DNA of 64,000 bases from JBEDUK01 sp963781595 (GTDB lineage Bacteria; Actinomycetota; UBA4738). The notes under the pieces are model-generated. The model saw only the letters and a list, made by a program, of their open reading frames with translations, had not been told where the DNA came from and did no database searches. Position numbers and translations under genes: made by a program. Below, piece after piece: positions 36,866-45,669 of the stretch (positions are counted from its first letter, which is position 1; each line of letters opens with the position of its first letter). Location: the NCBI GenBank assembly GCA_963781595.1, contig CAWAGG010000006.1, positions 1,922,001 to 1,986,000 on the forward strand. Direction: 5' to 3'.

Positions 36866-37960
36866 TTACCCCTGCGCTCCATCGGACGGCGCGCCGTCCA
36901 TCACGACGCGCAGGACCTGCTCGAGCGCCTGCAGCGACGTCAGGTTCCGGACGTTGTAGCCGTACCGGAGCCCTTCGGCGCTGAAGTCCGCCGATCCGCA
37001 GTGCGGCGCGCACCCGCCGAAGACGTTCGGGTGGATGCCGTCGCTGCTGATCCCCTCGTTGATCGTGTCCCCCTGGACGAGGGCGCGCCAGTAGTTCACG
37101 ACCGGGACCTGCTGGGCGGCGGCGACGCGCACGATCGCCGCGTTATACGCCTCGACGCGCGATTCCATCACCGGGTCGCCCGGGCGCGGCGGGATCGTCG
37201 ACAGGATCGGGATCACCCCCTGCGAGACCGAGACGCCCACGAGCGCTTGGAGCTGCTGGGCGAACGTGGCCGGGTCGCCCGAGCGCTCGACGTCGTTCGT
37301 CCCGTACATGATGAGCGCGACGCTCGGATGCAGGAGGTACAGCTCGCACGGGAACGGCGCGTCGTAGGGCGTCACGGCGCATCGCTCGTCGGGGGGTGTG
37401 TCGCTGAACGGCTGCAGGGCGTCTCCGACGGTCCATCCGACGCCGGCGCTCAGGCTGGTGCGCGTGAACGAGTTCGCGACGCCGCACCATGCGGACGCGT
37501 AGGACGTCGGGAGCGCCTGCCGCGAGAACACGTCGATCGCGTGGAGCACGGCCGTGTGCCCCGCGAGGTTGACGGCCCCGCACCCGATCTCGGTCAGGAA
37601 GGACTGGGACTCGGTGATGCTGTCGCCGGCTTTGGCGAACACCTCCGCTCGGTTCCCGGAGGCTTGACCCTGGAGGTAGATCGCTGTCAGTCGGGCCTTC
37701 ATCGGCGCGTCGATCCTCGGGACGACGGGCCATCGGGTCGGGTCGGTCGGCAGGGGTCGCGGCGTGGCCGCCGTCGAGGCGGGCGACGTCGTCGCGGAGG
37801 TCGTGGACGTCGCGCCAGGTGGATCGCTCGCCTCGGGGGCCGGCGTCGGGTCGGGCTTCGGCTGCGTCGTGGCCTCGCCGATCGCGGCCTGCGAGACCCG
37901 CCAGGAGAGCACCGCGACGACCGTCAGCGACACGACGGCCACGACCGCCACCGTGGCCAC
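36866..37960 (-). CDS. Secreted SGNH/GDSL-type hydrolase
   Basis: 364 residues. A signal anchor (TVAVVAVVSLTVVAVLSW) is followed by a Pro/Thr/Ser-rich linker of ~50 residues and an SGNH esterase domain. Block I is KAGDSITES (nucleophile Ser), block III is LIMYGTNDVE and block V is SDGIHPNVFGG (Asp/His). Extra Cys pairs (GCGAVN, WCGVAN, RCAVTP, PCELYL) suggest disulfides, in keeping with export. The substrate, a surface polysaccharide acetyl group or lipid ester, is unknown. It follows a lipoprotein gene by 19 bases. Confidence 0.8.
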   Translation of the reverse strand: MATVAVVAVVSLTVVAVLSWRVSQAAIGEATTQPKPDPTPAPEASDPPGATSTTSATTSPASTAATPRPLPTDPTRWPVVPRIDAPMKARLTAIYLQGQASGNRAEVFAKAGDSITESQSFLTEIGCGAVNLAGHTAVLHAIDVFSRQALPTSYASAWCGVANSFTRTSLSAGVGWTVGDALQPFSDTPPDERCAVTPYDAPFPCELYLLHPSVALIMYGTNDVERSGDPATFAQQLQALVGVSVSQGVIPILSTIPPRPGDPVMESRVEAYNAAIVRVAAAQQVPVVNYWRALVQGDTINEGISSDGIHPNVFGGCAPHCGSADFSAEGLRYGYNVRNLTSLQALEQVLRVVMDGAPSDGAQG

Positions 37961-37979
37961 GATCCAGGGGGCTGGTCGC

Positions 37980-38699
37980 CTAATGGTGCTGCTCCCGCCC
38001 CGCGACGTTGACCATCTCGGGGATCGTCGTGTTGCCGAAGCTGGCGCGGGACAGCATCTCCTGCAGGAGGGCGCCGGCGTGCGGCCCCGAGACCTGCACC
38101 ATCACCACGTACAGTCCTGAGGTTGGGATCCCGACGCTGCGGATCGGCCCGTAGCCGGGGGCCGCGACCACGTAGCCCCACTGGGTGGCTCGCCCGTCAC
38201 CGTCGGTGCAGCTCCCGTGCACCGAGGCCACGAAGTCGCTCGGCGAGTCGTGACGCCCGGTGAGGTCGGGGGGATGGTTCGCGACGACGCGGGAGCGCGA
38301 GGATTCGCAGTCGTCGGCCTGCGACATCCGGCTGAACGAGACCGAACGCGCGGCGAGGTAGTAGTAGTCGGAGGGGATCCCGAGCTTCCCGATATCGATC
38401 CAGAACGCCTCGATCCCCGGGATCGCCGGGACGCCGCGTTCCCAGTCACCGATCCGGGGCGACGCCTCGAACCCCTCCTGGGCGAGATGGGCATCCGGTA
38501 GCAACCGTGCGTCCCACCCCTTCGGCACGACGCCGCGAACGCTCCCGACCTGGATCTCGACCAATGGAGACGGGCTGGTGGGCTCGTCGATCGGCCGCAT
38601 CTGGAGCGCAGCGGGCGCGACCTGAGGAACGACCACGGCATGCGAGCATCCCGTGAGCACGCAAGCGAGAACGATCCCGACCGCCGTGCGACGTCGCAC
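37980..38699 (-). CDS. Lipoprotein of unknown function
   Basis: 239 residues. RRRTAVGIVLACVLTGCSH is a lipoprotein signal with the lipobox LTGC at residues 15-18. The rest is a mixed alpha/beta domain with no motif I recognise. It contains IDIGKLGIPSDYYYLAARSV, Cys pairs in DDCESS and GSCTDG, and a His-rich end (REQHH). It is probably co-transcribed with the SGNH hydrolase and may be its surface partner. The start GTG 38699 is set by the signal peptide. Confidence 0.7.
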   Translation of the reverse strand: MRRRTAVGIVLACVLTGCSHAVVVPQVAPAALQMRPIDEPTSPSPLVEIQVGSVRGVVPKGWDARLLPDAHLAQEGFEASPRIGDWERGVPAIPGIEAFWIDIGKLGIPSDYYYLAARSVSFSRMSQADDCESSRSRVVANHPPDLTGRHDSPSDFVASVHGSCTDGDGRATQWGYVVAAPGYGPIRSVGIPTSGLYVVMVQVSGPHAGALLQEMLSRASFGNTTIPEMVNVAGREQHH

Positions 38700-38787
38700 C
38701 CAGTCCCTCCCGAGTCCGAAGTGTACGCAGCCGAACCGGAGAGTTCCACCCGAGCCTGGGCGTGCCCGGGCCGTGCCGGCAGCTCGC

Positions 38788-39414
38788 CTACTGCACCAGC
38801 CCCATCCGAAGCGCGATGGCCACCGCCTGTACGCGGTCGTTCGCGCCGAGCTTGTCGAAGATCCGCTCGAGGTGGGTCTTGACGGTGTGCGAAGAGATCC
38901 CGAGGTCGCGGGCCACTTCCTTGGTCGACGAACCGCTCGCGATGTGCTGCAGGATCTGGACCTCCCGCGGCGACAGGGGCGAACCCTCGTCCGTCGGCAT
39001 GAACCGGACCTCGTCGAGGAACGCCTTCGTCAGGGCGGGGTGGATCACGGCCTTCCCGTCCAGCGCCATCCGCGCGGCGCGGACCAGGTCCTCGCTGCTG
39101 ACGTCCTTCAGCAGGTAGCCGGAGACCCCTGCCTGGATCGCCTCGGAGATCGCCGCGCGCGACTCGTCGACCGTGAACAGGATCACCTTCGTCTGCGGGT
39201 GCGCGCGCCGGATCGCCCTCGTCGCCTCGATGCCGCCGATTCCCGGCATCCGCACGTCCATGAACACGAGGTCGGGCTGGAGCTGGCCCGCCGCGGCGAT
39301 CGCCTCCTCGCCGGTCGCGGCCTCGCCGATCACCTCGAGGTCGCGCGCCCCGGACAGGGCCGAACGGAGGCCGTCGCGTGTGACCGGATGGTCGTCGACG
39401 ATCAGGACGCGCAC
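38788..39414 (-). CDS. NarL/FixJ-type (LuxR) response regulator
   Basis: 208 residues. The receiver domain has VLIVDDHPVTRDGL, the phospho-acceptor Asp in LVFMDVRMPGIGG, and the Lys in GYLLKDVSSE. A linker leads to a LuxR helix-turn-helix (LSPREVQILQHIASGSSTKE, LGISSHTVKTHLERIFDKL). It binds DNA as a dimer when phosphorylated. No NarX-type kinase adjoins it. The PAS kinase 0.6 kb away is of the HisKA class, so pairing is uncertain. The start is GTG 39414 with AGAGGGG upstream. Confidence 0.9.
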   Translation of the reverse strand: MRVLIVDDHPVTRDGLRSALSGARDLEVIGEAATGEEAIAAAGQLQPDLVFMDVRMPGIGGIEATRAIRRAHPQTKVILFTVDESRAAISEAIQAGVSGYLLKDVSSEDLVRAARMALDGKAVIHPALTKAFLDEVRFMPTDEGSPLSPREVQILQHIASGSSTKEVARDLGISSHTVKTHLERIFDKLGANDRVQAVAIALRMGLVQ

Positions 39415-39524
39415 CGATCCCCTCTCACGGCCGGTCCCGGGAAACGCCGTTCCCCGGGTCCCGCGTAGGATAGCCCCAGGAGTGCCGCCGGCGAAGGACG
39501 GACGGGGGGACGAAGGGCGAACCG

Positions 39525-40010
39525 ATGAGCGACGAAGCCAGAGCGTGGTGGGAAGAGCCGGTGCGACCGCCGGACCCGATGGGCGGTTCGCCGTGGGATC
39601 CGCCCGGGCCGCCCGGATACGCAGGCGCCGTGGGGCCGGGCGATGCGCCACCCGCGCCGGCCGCGGAGCCCGTTCGGCCCGACGAGACCCCCCGCACCGA
39701 CCCGGAGGCGGTCGAGCTGCGCGACAGGGTCGTCGAGGCGCTGCGGAACGTCCACGACCCCGAGCTCGGGATCAACATCGTGGACCTCGGCCTCGTCTAC
39801 GGCGTCGACGTCTACTCGGACCAGGTCTACATCACGTACACGCTGACCACGATCGCGTGCCCGATCGGTCCGATGATCGAGATGGAGATGCAGCGGTTCC
39901 TCGCGGACATCCCGGGGATCGACCGCATGCAGGCGGAGATGGTCTTCCGCCCGCCGTGGACGCCGGAGATGATGTCCGAGGAGGCGAAGGCCTCGCTCGG
40001 GTTCTTCTGA
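39525..40010 (+). CDS. sufT: MIP18/DUF59 iron-sulfur assembly factor, SufT-like
   Basis: 161 residues. The first ~60 are Pro/Gly/Ala-rich and disordered (WDPPGPPGYAGAVGPGDAPP). The remainder is the DUF59 fold with NVHDPELGINIVDLGLVYGV and the conserved Cys in TTIACPIGPMI. SufT-type proteins help mature Fe-S enzymes. In mycobacteria the homologue closes the suf operon; here it stands 1.9 kb upstream of sufB with a histidine kinase on the other strand between them. TAGGAT about 60 bases upstream is a likely -10 box. Confidence 0.85.
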   Translation: MSDEARAWWEEPVRPPDPMGGSPWDPPGPPGYAGAVGPGDAPPAPAAEPVRPDETPRTDPEAVELRDRVVEALRNVHDPELGINIVDLGLVYGVDVYSDQVYITYTLTTIACPIGPMIEMEMQRFLADIPGIDRMQAEMVFRPPWTPEMMSEEAKASLGFF

Positions 40011-40045
40011 AGGCCGCGCCCGAACCGGACCAGCCAGGCCCCCCG

Positions 40046-41647
40046 TCACGCCGAGGCGGCCGCCACCTCGGGCTCCTCGTTCGGCAGGAGGACCTTGAAC
40101 GACGAACCTCCGCCGTCGCGAGGCTCGACCCACGCCTTGCCCCCGTGCAGCTCCGAGAAGCGGGCGACCAGCGACAGACCGATCCCCACCCCGGGCGCAT
40201 GCGTGTGTCTCCCGGGCACCTGTTGGAACGGCTCGAAGATCGAGCGCCGGAGGTCGGGCGGGATCCCAGGACCCTCGTCGTCGACCGCGATCAGCACGCC
40301 GTCGTCGGCCGGATGCACCCGGACCCAGATCGGCGTGCCCTCCGGCGTGTGCCGGACCGCATTCGCCACCAGGTTCTCGACGATCCGTTCGACCTTGGGT
40401 CCGTCGACGTTCGCGATCAGTGGCTCCAGGTCCAGCCTCGGGCGGTGGACGTCCATCGCGTCGGCGTTCTCGATCACGTGGCGAACGAGCGCCGCCATGT
40501 CCGTCGGGCGCCGGCGCGGTTCGACGATGCCGCGGGCCAATCGGTCGAGGTCCAACAGGTCCGAGAGGAGGCGGTTCAACTTGCGGGCGTTCGCCGCGAG
40601 CCTGCGCAGCAGCTCGCGGGACTCCTGGGGCTCGAGCTGGAGCTCCTCGCGCTCGAGCGTGAGCGACAGGCCGAGGATCGCCGACAATGGGGTCCGCAGC
40701 TCGTGGGAGACGGCCGCCAGGAACGTGTTCTTCATCTCGTCGACGGCCCGCAGGCGCGACGAGACCTCCCGCTCACGCTCGACGGTCGCCTCGAGCGCCT
40801 CCCGTGCGGCGCGATGCTCGGTCACGTCGGTCATGACCCCTTGCCACAGATGCACCCCTCCCGCGTCGTCGCGAACCAGCGCGGCCTGGTCGCGGACCCA
40901 CACGACGAGCCCGTCGCGCGCCACCATCCGGTACTCCATCTCGAACGGATCGCCGCGCCGGCTGGCCTCGTGCCACGCGGCGACCACGCGGCCGAGGTCG
41001 TCGGGGTGGACGAACGCGCGCCACGCGGTGGGGTGGGCGAGCCACTCTTCGGGCGTGCACCCGAGGAGGTCGACGATCTGGGGGCTGACGTAGTCCTCGG
41101 TGGCGTCGAGCGCGAGCTGTGGATCGCCGACCGTGTACGTCACGGCCGGGAGACGTTCGACGAGTGACCGGTACTTCGCCTCCGCGGTCTGGCGGGCCTG
41201 CTGGACCGCCCGGCGCTCGGTGACGTCGACCATGACGCCCTGCCAGAAGCGTGGCGCCAGTCCACCGCTGCGGACGAGGTGCGCCTCGTCGTGGATCCAG
41301 ACGACGGCGCCGTCTCGCCGAACGAGCCGGTACTCCATCACGAACGGCTCGCCCGTCCTCGTCGTCCGGTCGTTCTCGGCCAGCACGGCATCGCGATCAT
41401 CGGGGTGGATCAGCCGCTCCCAGAGTGCCCCGTCGGTCATCCAGTCCGACGCCGGGTACCCGACCAGGTCCTCGACCTGGGGGGACACGTACACGGCGGT
41501 CAGGCCGTCCAAGCCGTACCGGTACGTCACGACCGGGAGCTGCTCGGCGAGGACCCGGAAGTTCTCCAGGTACGCGTCGACGGACCGGTCGGTGGTCTCC
41601 GGTCCGTCCCGCGGATCGCCGGTCGTGCCGTACCCGTCGCCCTGCAT
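40046..41647 (-). CDS. Cytoplasmic PAS-PAS sensor histidine kinase
   Basis: 533 residues without TM helices. Two PAS/PAC units (residues ~25-150, LEDLVGYPASDWMTDGALW-like, and ~155-280) each end in a PAC motif (FVMEYRLVRRDGAVVWI; FEMEYRMVARDGLVVWV). A HisKA domain with H-box VSHELRTPLSAILG and an HATPase domain (N-box ENLVANAVRHTPEG, DDEGPGIPP, GVGIGLSLVARF) follow. It senses a cytoplasmic ligand or redox state. No receiver domain is fused and no OmpR-type partner adjoins. The start is ATG 41647 with AGAGGGAG upstream. Confidence 0.9.
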   Translation of the reverse strand: MQGDGYGTTGDPRDGPETTDRSVDAYLENFRVLAEQLPVVTYRYGLDGLTAVYVSPQVEDLVGYPASDWMTDGALWERLIHPDDRDAVLAENDRTTRTGEPFVMEYRLVRRDGAVVWIHDEAHLVRSGGLAPRFWQGVMVDVTERRAVQQARQTAEAKYRSLVERLPAVTYTVGDPQLALDATEDYVSPQIVDLLGCTPEEWLAHPTAWRAFVHPDDLGRVVAAWHEASRRGDPFEMEYRMVARDGLVVWVRDQAALVRDDAGGVHLWQGVMTDVTEHRAAREALEATVEREREVSSRLRAVDEMKNTFLAAVSHELRTPLSAILGLSLTLEREELQLEPQESRELLRRLAANARKLNRLLSDLLDLDRLARGIVEPRRRPTDMAALVRHVIENADAMDVHRPRLDLEPLIANVDGPKVERIVENLVANAVRHTPEGTPIWVRVHPADDGVLIAVDDEGPGIPPDLRRSIFEPFQQVPGRHTHAPGVGIGLSLVARFSELHGGKAWVEPRDGGGSSFKVLLPNEEPEVAAASA

Positions 41648-41829
41648 GGCCGATCGAGCTCCCTCTGCCGTCTTTCGGTGGGCCCTTGACCTGCGGAAGT
41701 ACTATCGACCGCCGACGTCCGGGGGTTGACCGGTTGGCCAGGTCCCGGCGCGGTGCAGCGACCGGCTGGGCGGGCGCACCCGCGGCACGGGGCGGCGGAA
41801 TTCCTATCTGTGGAGTAGGGTTTCCGGTG

Positions 41830-41835
41830 TAGACT
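41830..41835 (+). promoter_or_regulatory. Candidate -10 box TAGACT of sufB
   Basis: TAGACT lies 55 bases before the sufB ATG, with GGAAGAAGG as ribosome site nearer the start. Just upstream, CCTA (41803-41806) and TAGG (41816-41819) form a short inverted pair that could be part of an operator, but it is too short to name a regulator. No sufR gene is adjacent. Confidence 0.4.
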
Positions 41836-41890
41836 GACGGACGAGGCCGGCACCCCGCGCCCGGTCTCCTCGACCGGAAGAAGGCATCCG

Positions 41891-43303
41891 ATGGCCGTCA
41901 CGCAGCAGGAACATCTCGAAGAACTCTCCAAGGGCTACCGTTTCGGCTGGCACGACCCGTCGAACGCGGTCTTCACGCCCAAGCGGGGACTGAGCCCGCA
42001 GGTCGTCGAGGAGATCTCCGCGCTCAAGAACGAGCCCGACTGGATGCGCCGGTACCGGCTCAAGGCGCTGAAGCACTTCGAGAACCGCCCGATGCCGTGG
42101 TGGGGCGCGGACCTGTCCGACATCGCGTTCGACGACATCTTCTACTTCATCCGCTCCACCGAGAAGCAGGCGGCGAACTGGGACGACCTCCCCGAGGACA
42201 TCAAGGGGACCTGGGACAAGCTGGGCATCCCCGAGGCCGAGAAGAAGTACCTGGGCGGGGTGTCCGCCCAGTACGAGTCCGAGGTCGTCTACCACAAGAT
42301 CAAGAAGGAGCTCGACGACATCGGCGTGCTGTTCACGGACATGGACAGCGCGGTCCGCGACTACCCCGACCTCGTGAAGGAGTACTTCGGGACGATCATC
42401 CCGGCGAACGACAACAAGTTCGCTTCTCTGAACTCGGCCGTCTGGTCCGGCGGGTCGTTCATCTACGTGCCGCCGGGCGTGAACGTCGACATCCCGCTAC
42501 AGGCCTACTTCCGGATCAACGCCGAGAACATGGGTCAGTTCGAGCGGACGCTGATCATCGCCGACGAGGGCTCGTACGTGCACTACGTCGAGGGTTGCTC
42601 GGCCCCGATCTACACGAGCGACTCGCTGCATTCGGCCGTGGTCGAGATCGTCGTGAAGCGGGGCGCCCGTGTCCGGTACACGACGATCCAGAACTGGTCG
42701 ACGAACGTCTACAACCTGGTGACGAAGCGCGCCGCGGCCTACGAGGACGCGGTTATGGAGTGGGTCGACGGCAACATCGGTTCGAAGATCACGATGAAGT
42801 ACCCGTCGATCTACCTCCTGGGCAAGGGCGCGCGCGGCGAGGTGCTGTCCGTTGCGTTCGCAGGGAAGGGCATGCACACGGACGCCGGCGGCAAGGCCGT
42901 CCACGTCGCCCCGTACACGTCGTCGGTGATCACCTCGAAGTCGGTGTCGAAGGACGGGGGCCGCACGGGCTACCGCGGCCTGGTGCGCGTGGAGCCCGAG
43001 GCCCATCACGCGAAGTCGATCGTCCGCTGCGACGCGCTGATCCTGGACGAGGCGTCGCGGTCAGACACGTACCCGTACGTGGAGGTCGAGGAGCAGTCGG
43101 CGCAGCTCGGTCACGAGGCCACGGTCTCGCGCGTCGGCGAGGAGCAGCTGTTCTACCTCATGTCGCGCGGGATGACCGAGGCCGAGGCGACCGCGATGGT
43201 CGTGAACGGCTTCATCGAACCGATAACGCGCGAGCTCCCGATGGAGTACGCGATCGAGCTGAACCGGCTGGTCGAGCTCCAGATGGAAGGCGCGATCGGC
43301 TAG
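41891..43303 (+). CDS. sufB: Fe-S cluster assembly scaffold SufB
   Basis: 470 residues, the standard length, without an intein. The beta-helix core includes SLNSAVWSGGSFIYVPPGV, YVHYVEGCSAPIYTSDSLH with the conserved Cys, and HAKSIVRCDALILDEASRSD followed by SRGMTEAEATAMVVNGF near the C-terminus. SufB forms the scaffold with SufC and SufD. Here it is separated from sufD by 5.6 kb of unrelated genes, several of them broken. Confidence 0.95.
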   Translation: MAVTQQEHLEELSKGYRFGWHDPSNAVFTPKRGLSPQVVEEISALKNEPDWMRRYRLKALKHFENRPMPWWGADLSDIAFDDIFYFIRSTEKQAANWDDLPEDIKGTWDKLGIPEAEKKYLGGVSAQYESEVVYHKIKKELDDIGVLFTDMDSAVRDYPDLVKEYFGTIIPANDNKFASLNSAVWSGGSFIYVPPGVNVDIPLQAYFRINAENMGQFERTLIIADEGSYVHYVEGCSAPIYTSDSLHSAVVEIVVKRGARVRYTTIQNWSTNVYNLVTKRAAAYEDAVMEWVDGNIGSKITMKYPSIYLLGKGARGEVLSVAFAGKGMHTDAGGKAVHVAPYTSSVITSKSVSKDGGRTGYRGLVRVEPEAHHAKSIVRCDALILDEASRSDTYPYVEVEEQSAQLGHEATVSRVGEEQLFYLMSRGMTEAEATAMVVNGFIEPITRELPMEYAIELNRLVELQMEGAIG

Positions 43304-43333
43304 CGCCGCCACCGCGTGTAGCATCCGCAGGCG

Positions 43334-43623
43334 ATGCCGAGCTGGGGCGACGTCGAAGCCGAGGCACCCGAACTAGCCGGGCTCGCGCGGTCGATGTTCG
43401 ATGCCCATGTTCACAGGACGATCGCGACGCTGCGCCGCGACGGGTCGCCCAGGATCAGCGGCATCGAGGTGCGATTCACGGACGGCGAACTGTGGTTCGG
43501 CAGCATGTGGCGAGCGGTGAAGGCGCTCGCCCTGCTGCGGGATCAGCGGTTCGCGCTCCACAGCGGCTCTGACGACCCGCCCGACCGGAAGGACGACGCG
43601 AAGGTCGCCGGCCGCGCGGTCGA
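43334..43623 (+). pseudogene. N-terminal fragment of a pyridoxamine-phosphate-oxidase-like (PPOX) gene
   Basis: About 96 residues match the N-terminal half of PPOX split-barrel flavin/heme-binding proteins (FDAHVHRTIATLRRDGSPRI, DGELWFGSMWRAVKALALLR, KDDAKVAGRAVE). After VAGRAVE the expected second half is absent. The frame continues into sequence that, read in another frame, is a PIN toxin. A -10 box TAGCAT (43319-43324) precedes the ATG, so the fragment may still be transcribed, but a working enzyme is unlikely. Confidence 0.75.
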
Positions 43624-43632
43624 GCGGCGGCG

Positions 43633-43990
43633 AGGTCGGGCGAACCCCGGGTGGCGGAGCAGCTCTGCGAGCTGGCGGGCTCGCTGTTCGTGTGCCGTGT
43701 TGGAGAGCTCGAGCAACTGTACTCCGCGCGCTCGGCCAAGGACTACGACCAGTTGAAGGCCGATCTGCGAGAGAGCTTCGAGGTGATCGCCGCTCCATCG
43801 GACCTCCTGGATCGCGCGCTCGCTGCAGCAGGATCTGGCACATCAGCATGGGATGTGGCATCGGACGCCGATCCCGGACCTCCTCATCGCCGAGACGGCG
43901 CTTCACCACGGACTCGGGGTGATCCACCTGGACGCCGACTACGAGCGCATCTCAGAGGTGCGTCCACTCGTCGTCAGGCGTCTCGGATGA
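43633..43990 (+). pseudogene. vapC (PIN-domain toxin) remnant, truncated and frameshifted
   Basis: Read in two frames, this is most of a VapC ribonuclease toxin. The first frame gives RSGEPRVAEQLCELAGSLFV and then YDQLKADLRESFEVIA up to DRALA (~43827). After a frameshift the second gives QDLAHQHGMWHRTPIPDLLI, ETALHHGLGVIHLDADYERI and a proper stop at 43990. The first ~10 residues, with the initial catalytic Asp, are missing. No vapB is adjacent. It is joined directly to the PPOX fragment. Confidence 0.8.
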
Positions 43991-44090
43991 GGGTGGTCAG
44001 GCGTGATCGATGATCGTCACCCCAGGAAGGCAAAGGCCGCATGGCGCGAAGCCCAGGTGACGATATCCCTGGTTCCACCGATGGGACGTG
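43991..44090. other. Gap between the vapC remnant and the GHKL ATPase gene
   Basis: 100 bases. The motif GTGACGATATC echoes GATGATCGTCACC in inverse orientation about 50 bases earlier, a possible weak hairpin. Nothing else is seen. Confidence 0.3.
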
Positions 44091-45623
44091 TCAGTCCTCA
44101 TCGGCGAACGATTCTCTGAGCAGCAGGCTCTGCTGCTGGAACGCGCGCCGCGGGTCCTCGTGCTCGTTCATCAGCGCTAGCTCCTGGGTCAGCAGCCGGG
44201 CCAAGTGCCGTGTGAACGTCTCCCGCTTCGCGGCCTCGTGCCGGTACAACGGATGGTCCCGGTTGACGTAGATGATCGTGCCCTCCGTGAACGACTCCGG
44301 GCCGTCCTCGCCGAACTGGTCGATGCAACACGCGAGGCCGCTCTCGCCTATGCGGACCTTCTGGACCACCGCGTTCGGCGTCAGCCGGCGAGCCCGCGGC
44401 ACCGGGTCTCGGGCCGCCTCGAGCGCCGGCCCGACGTCGCCCACGGTCCCAGACCCGTCCGGGCCAAGCCCGTCGGCGGCCCCATCCTCCGGACCTCGCT
44501 CGCCGTCGGCGGGAGCCGATCCCTCGATGCCGCTCAGGCCCTTCGGTTCGACCACCAGCGCGGCCTCGCCTCCGCCCTCGATCTCGTCGCCGATCGGGAT
44601 GGCGCCGAACGGGGACAGGTCGGGATGGCGCCGGAGCGCCGTCTCGAGCCGATCGAGCGCTTCCTGTACCGCTCGGCGCGCCACGCGGTTCTCCTTCCGG
44701 AGGGCAAGCTGTTGGAGCGCGGCCTCGACCTCGCCCATCACGCTTCGCATGGCCTCGTCGAACGCGGCGTACTCGGGGGAGTCGACCACGAAGTTGCTCC
44801 GGTCGGCCGTGAGGGGCAGGAAGTCGGCGTTCACCTCGCCCCTGACCCGCGTGACGAGCTTCCCCCAGGCCTGCATCCCGAACAGCTCGCGCCGGACCGT
44901 CACGCCCCGGACCTTCACCTCGAGGCCGAGCGAGTCGCCGGCCGCGCGCGACGCCGGGAGGATCACGGCCTCACCCTGAACGATGCCGAACGTGGTTCCT
45001 TCGAGGAACGGGATCCGCCGCCCGGCGAGGCTCCGCGGGACCAGCTTCAGCCCGTTCACGTAGACGGCGAACTCCGGCGCCTTCAGCGGAACGCTCTCCA
45101 CGAGGTACTCACGGACCGCGTTGGGGTCGAGCCTCTTCGTAAGTCTCGTCAACCGGACGGTCGTCCCGTCCCGCCTGCGTCCGGGCTGGGGATCGATCTC
45201 CATCGGGAGGTGCCAGTCACCCTCGCCCTGCTCCCATTCGTCGCGATCGAACACGACCCTCGCGGAGAACCCGCCGCGCCGTGTGCAGACCTCGAACCGC
45301 CGGCTCGCGGCCAGCGTCGCGAACTTTCCGATCCCGAACTGGCCGATCCGCTGCCGCTTCAGCTTCGGGGAGATCGGGTTCTCCCGCTTGTCGGGCACGC
45401 CGACCTGGAAGTAGCGGAGCAGTCCTTCGCGGTCCATCCCCTGACCGTCGTCCTGGACGAGGACCTCGTCGTCTCCGACCTGAACCGAGACCTCGGTGGC
45501 GTCCGCGTCGTAGGCGTTGTTGACCAGCTCGCGGACCAGCTCGAGCGACCGCGCATAGAGCTTCTCCCCGATCACGATGAGGTGGCTGCGATCGACCGTT
45601 ACCGGCAGGGTCTCCATGACCAT
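44091..45623 (-). CDS. GHKL-superfamily ATPase (HSP90/MutL/MORC-like), stand-alone
   Basis: 510 residues. The Bergerat ATP site is complete: ELVRELVNNAYDADAT (N-box, catalytic Glu32 and Asn35), VLVQDDGQGMD (~55-64) and RIGQFGIGKFATL (~92-103). There is no H-box, so it is not a histidine kinase. An S5-like middle region follows, with a conserved-looking TADRSNFVVDSPEY. A Gly/Glu/Asp-rich linker (~350-400) leads to an unassigned C-terminal domain with CCIDQFGEDG and a helical tail. Such stand-alone GHKL proteins resemble prokaryotic MORC/MutL relatives and may act on DNA or in defence. TATGAT lies 8 bases before the ATG, a leaderless start. Confidence 0.75.
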   Translation of the reverse strand: MVMETLPVTVDRSHLIVIGEKLYARSLELVRELVNNAYDADATEVSVQVGDDEVLVQDDGQGMDREGLLRYFQVGVPDKRENPISPKLKRQRIGQFGIGKFATLAASRRFEVCTRRGGFSARVVFDRDEWEQGEGDWHLPMEIDPQPGRRRDGTTVRLTRLTKRLDPNAVREYLVESVPLKAPEFAVYVNGLKLVPRSLAGRRIPFLEGTTFGIVQGEAVILPASRAAGDSLGLEVKVRGVTVRRELFGMQAWGKLVTRVRGEVNADFLPLTADRSNFVVDSPEYAAFDEAMRSVMGEVEAALQQLALRKENRVARRAVQEALDRLETALRRHPDLSPFGAIPIGDEIEGGGEAALVVEPKGLSGIEGSAPADGERGPEDGAADGLGPDGSGTVGDVGPALEAARDPVPRARRLTPNAVVQKVRIGESGLACCIDQFGEDGPESFTEGTIIYVNRDHPLYRHEAAKRETFTRHLARLLTQELALMNEHEDPRRAFQQQSLLLRESFADED

Positions 45624-45631
45624 ACGGTCGA

Positions 45632-45663
45632 ATCATAGAGAACACGTGCCATCGAGGTAGCGT
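45632..45663. promoter_or_regulatory. Divergent leaderless -10 boxes for the GHKL and GNAT genes
   Basis: TATGAT on the minus strand (45637-45632) lies 8 bases from ATG 45623. TAGCGT on the plus strand (45658-45663) lies 6 bases from GTG 45670. Both genes would be leaderless and share a 46-base intergenic region. Confidence 0.5.
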
Positions 45664-45669
45664 GATCGG

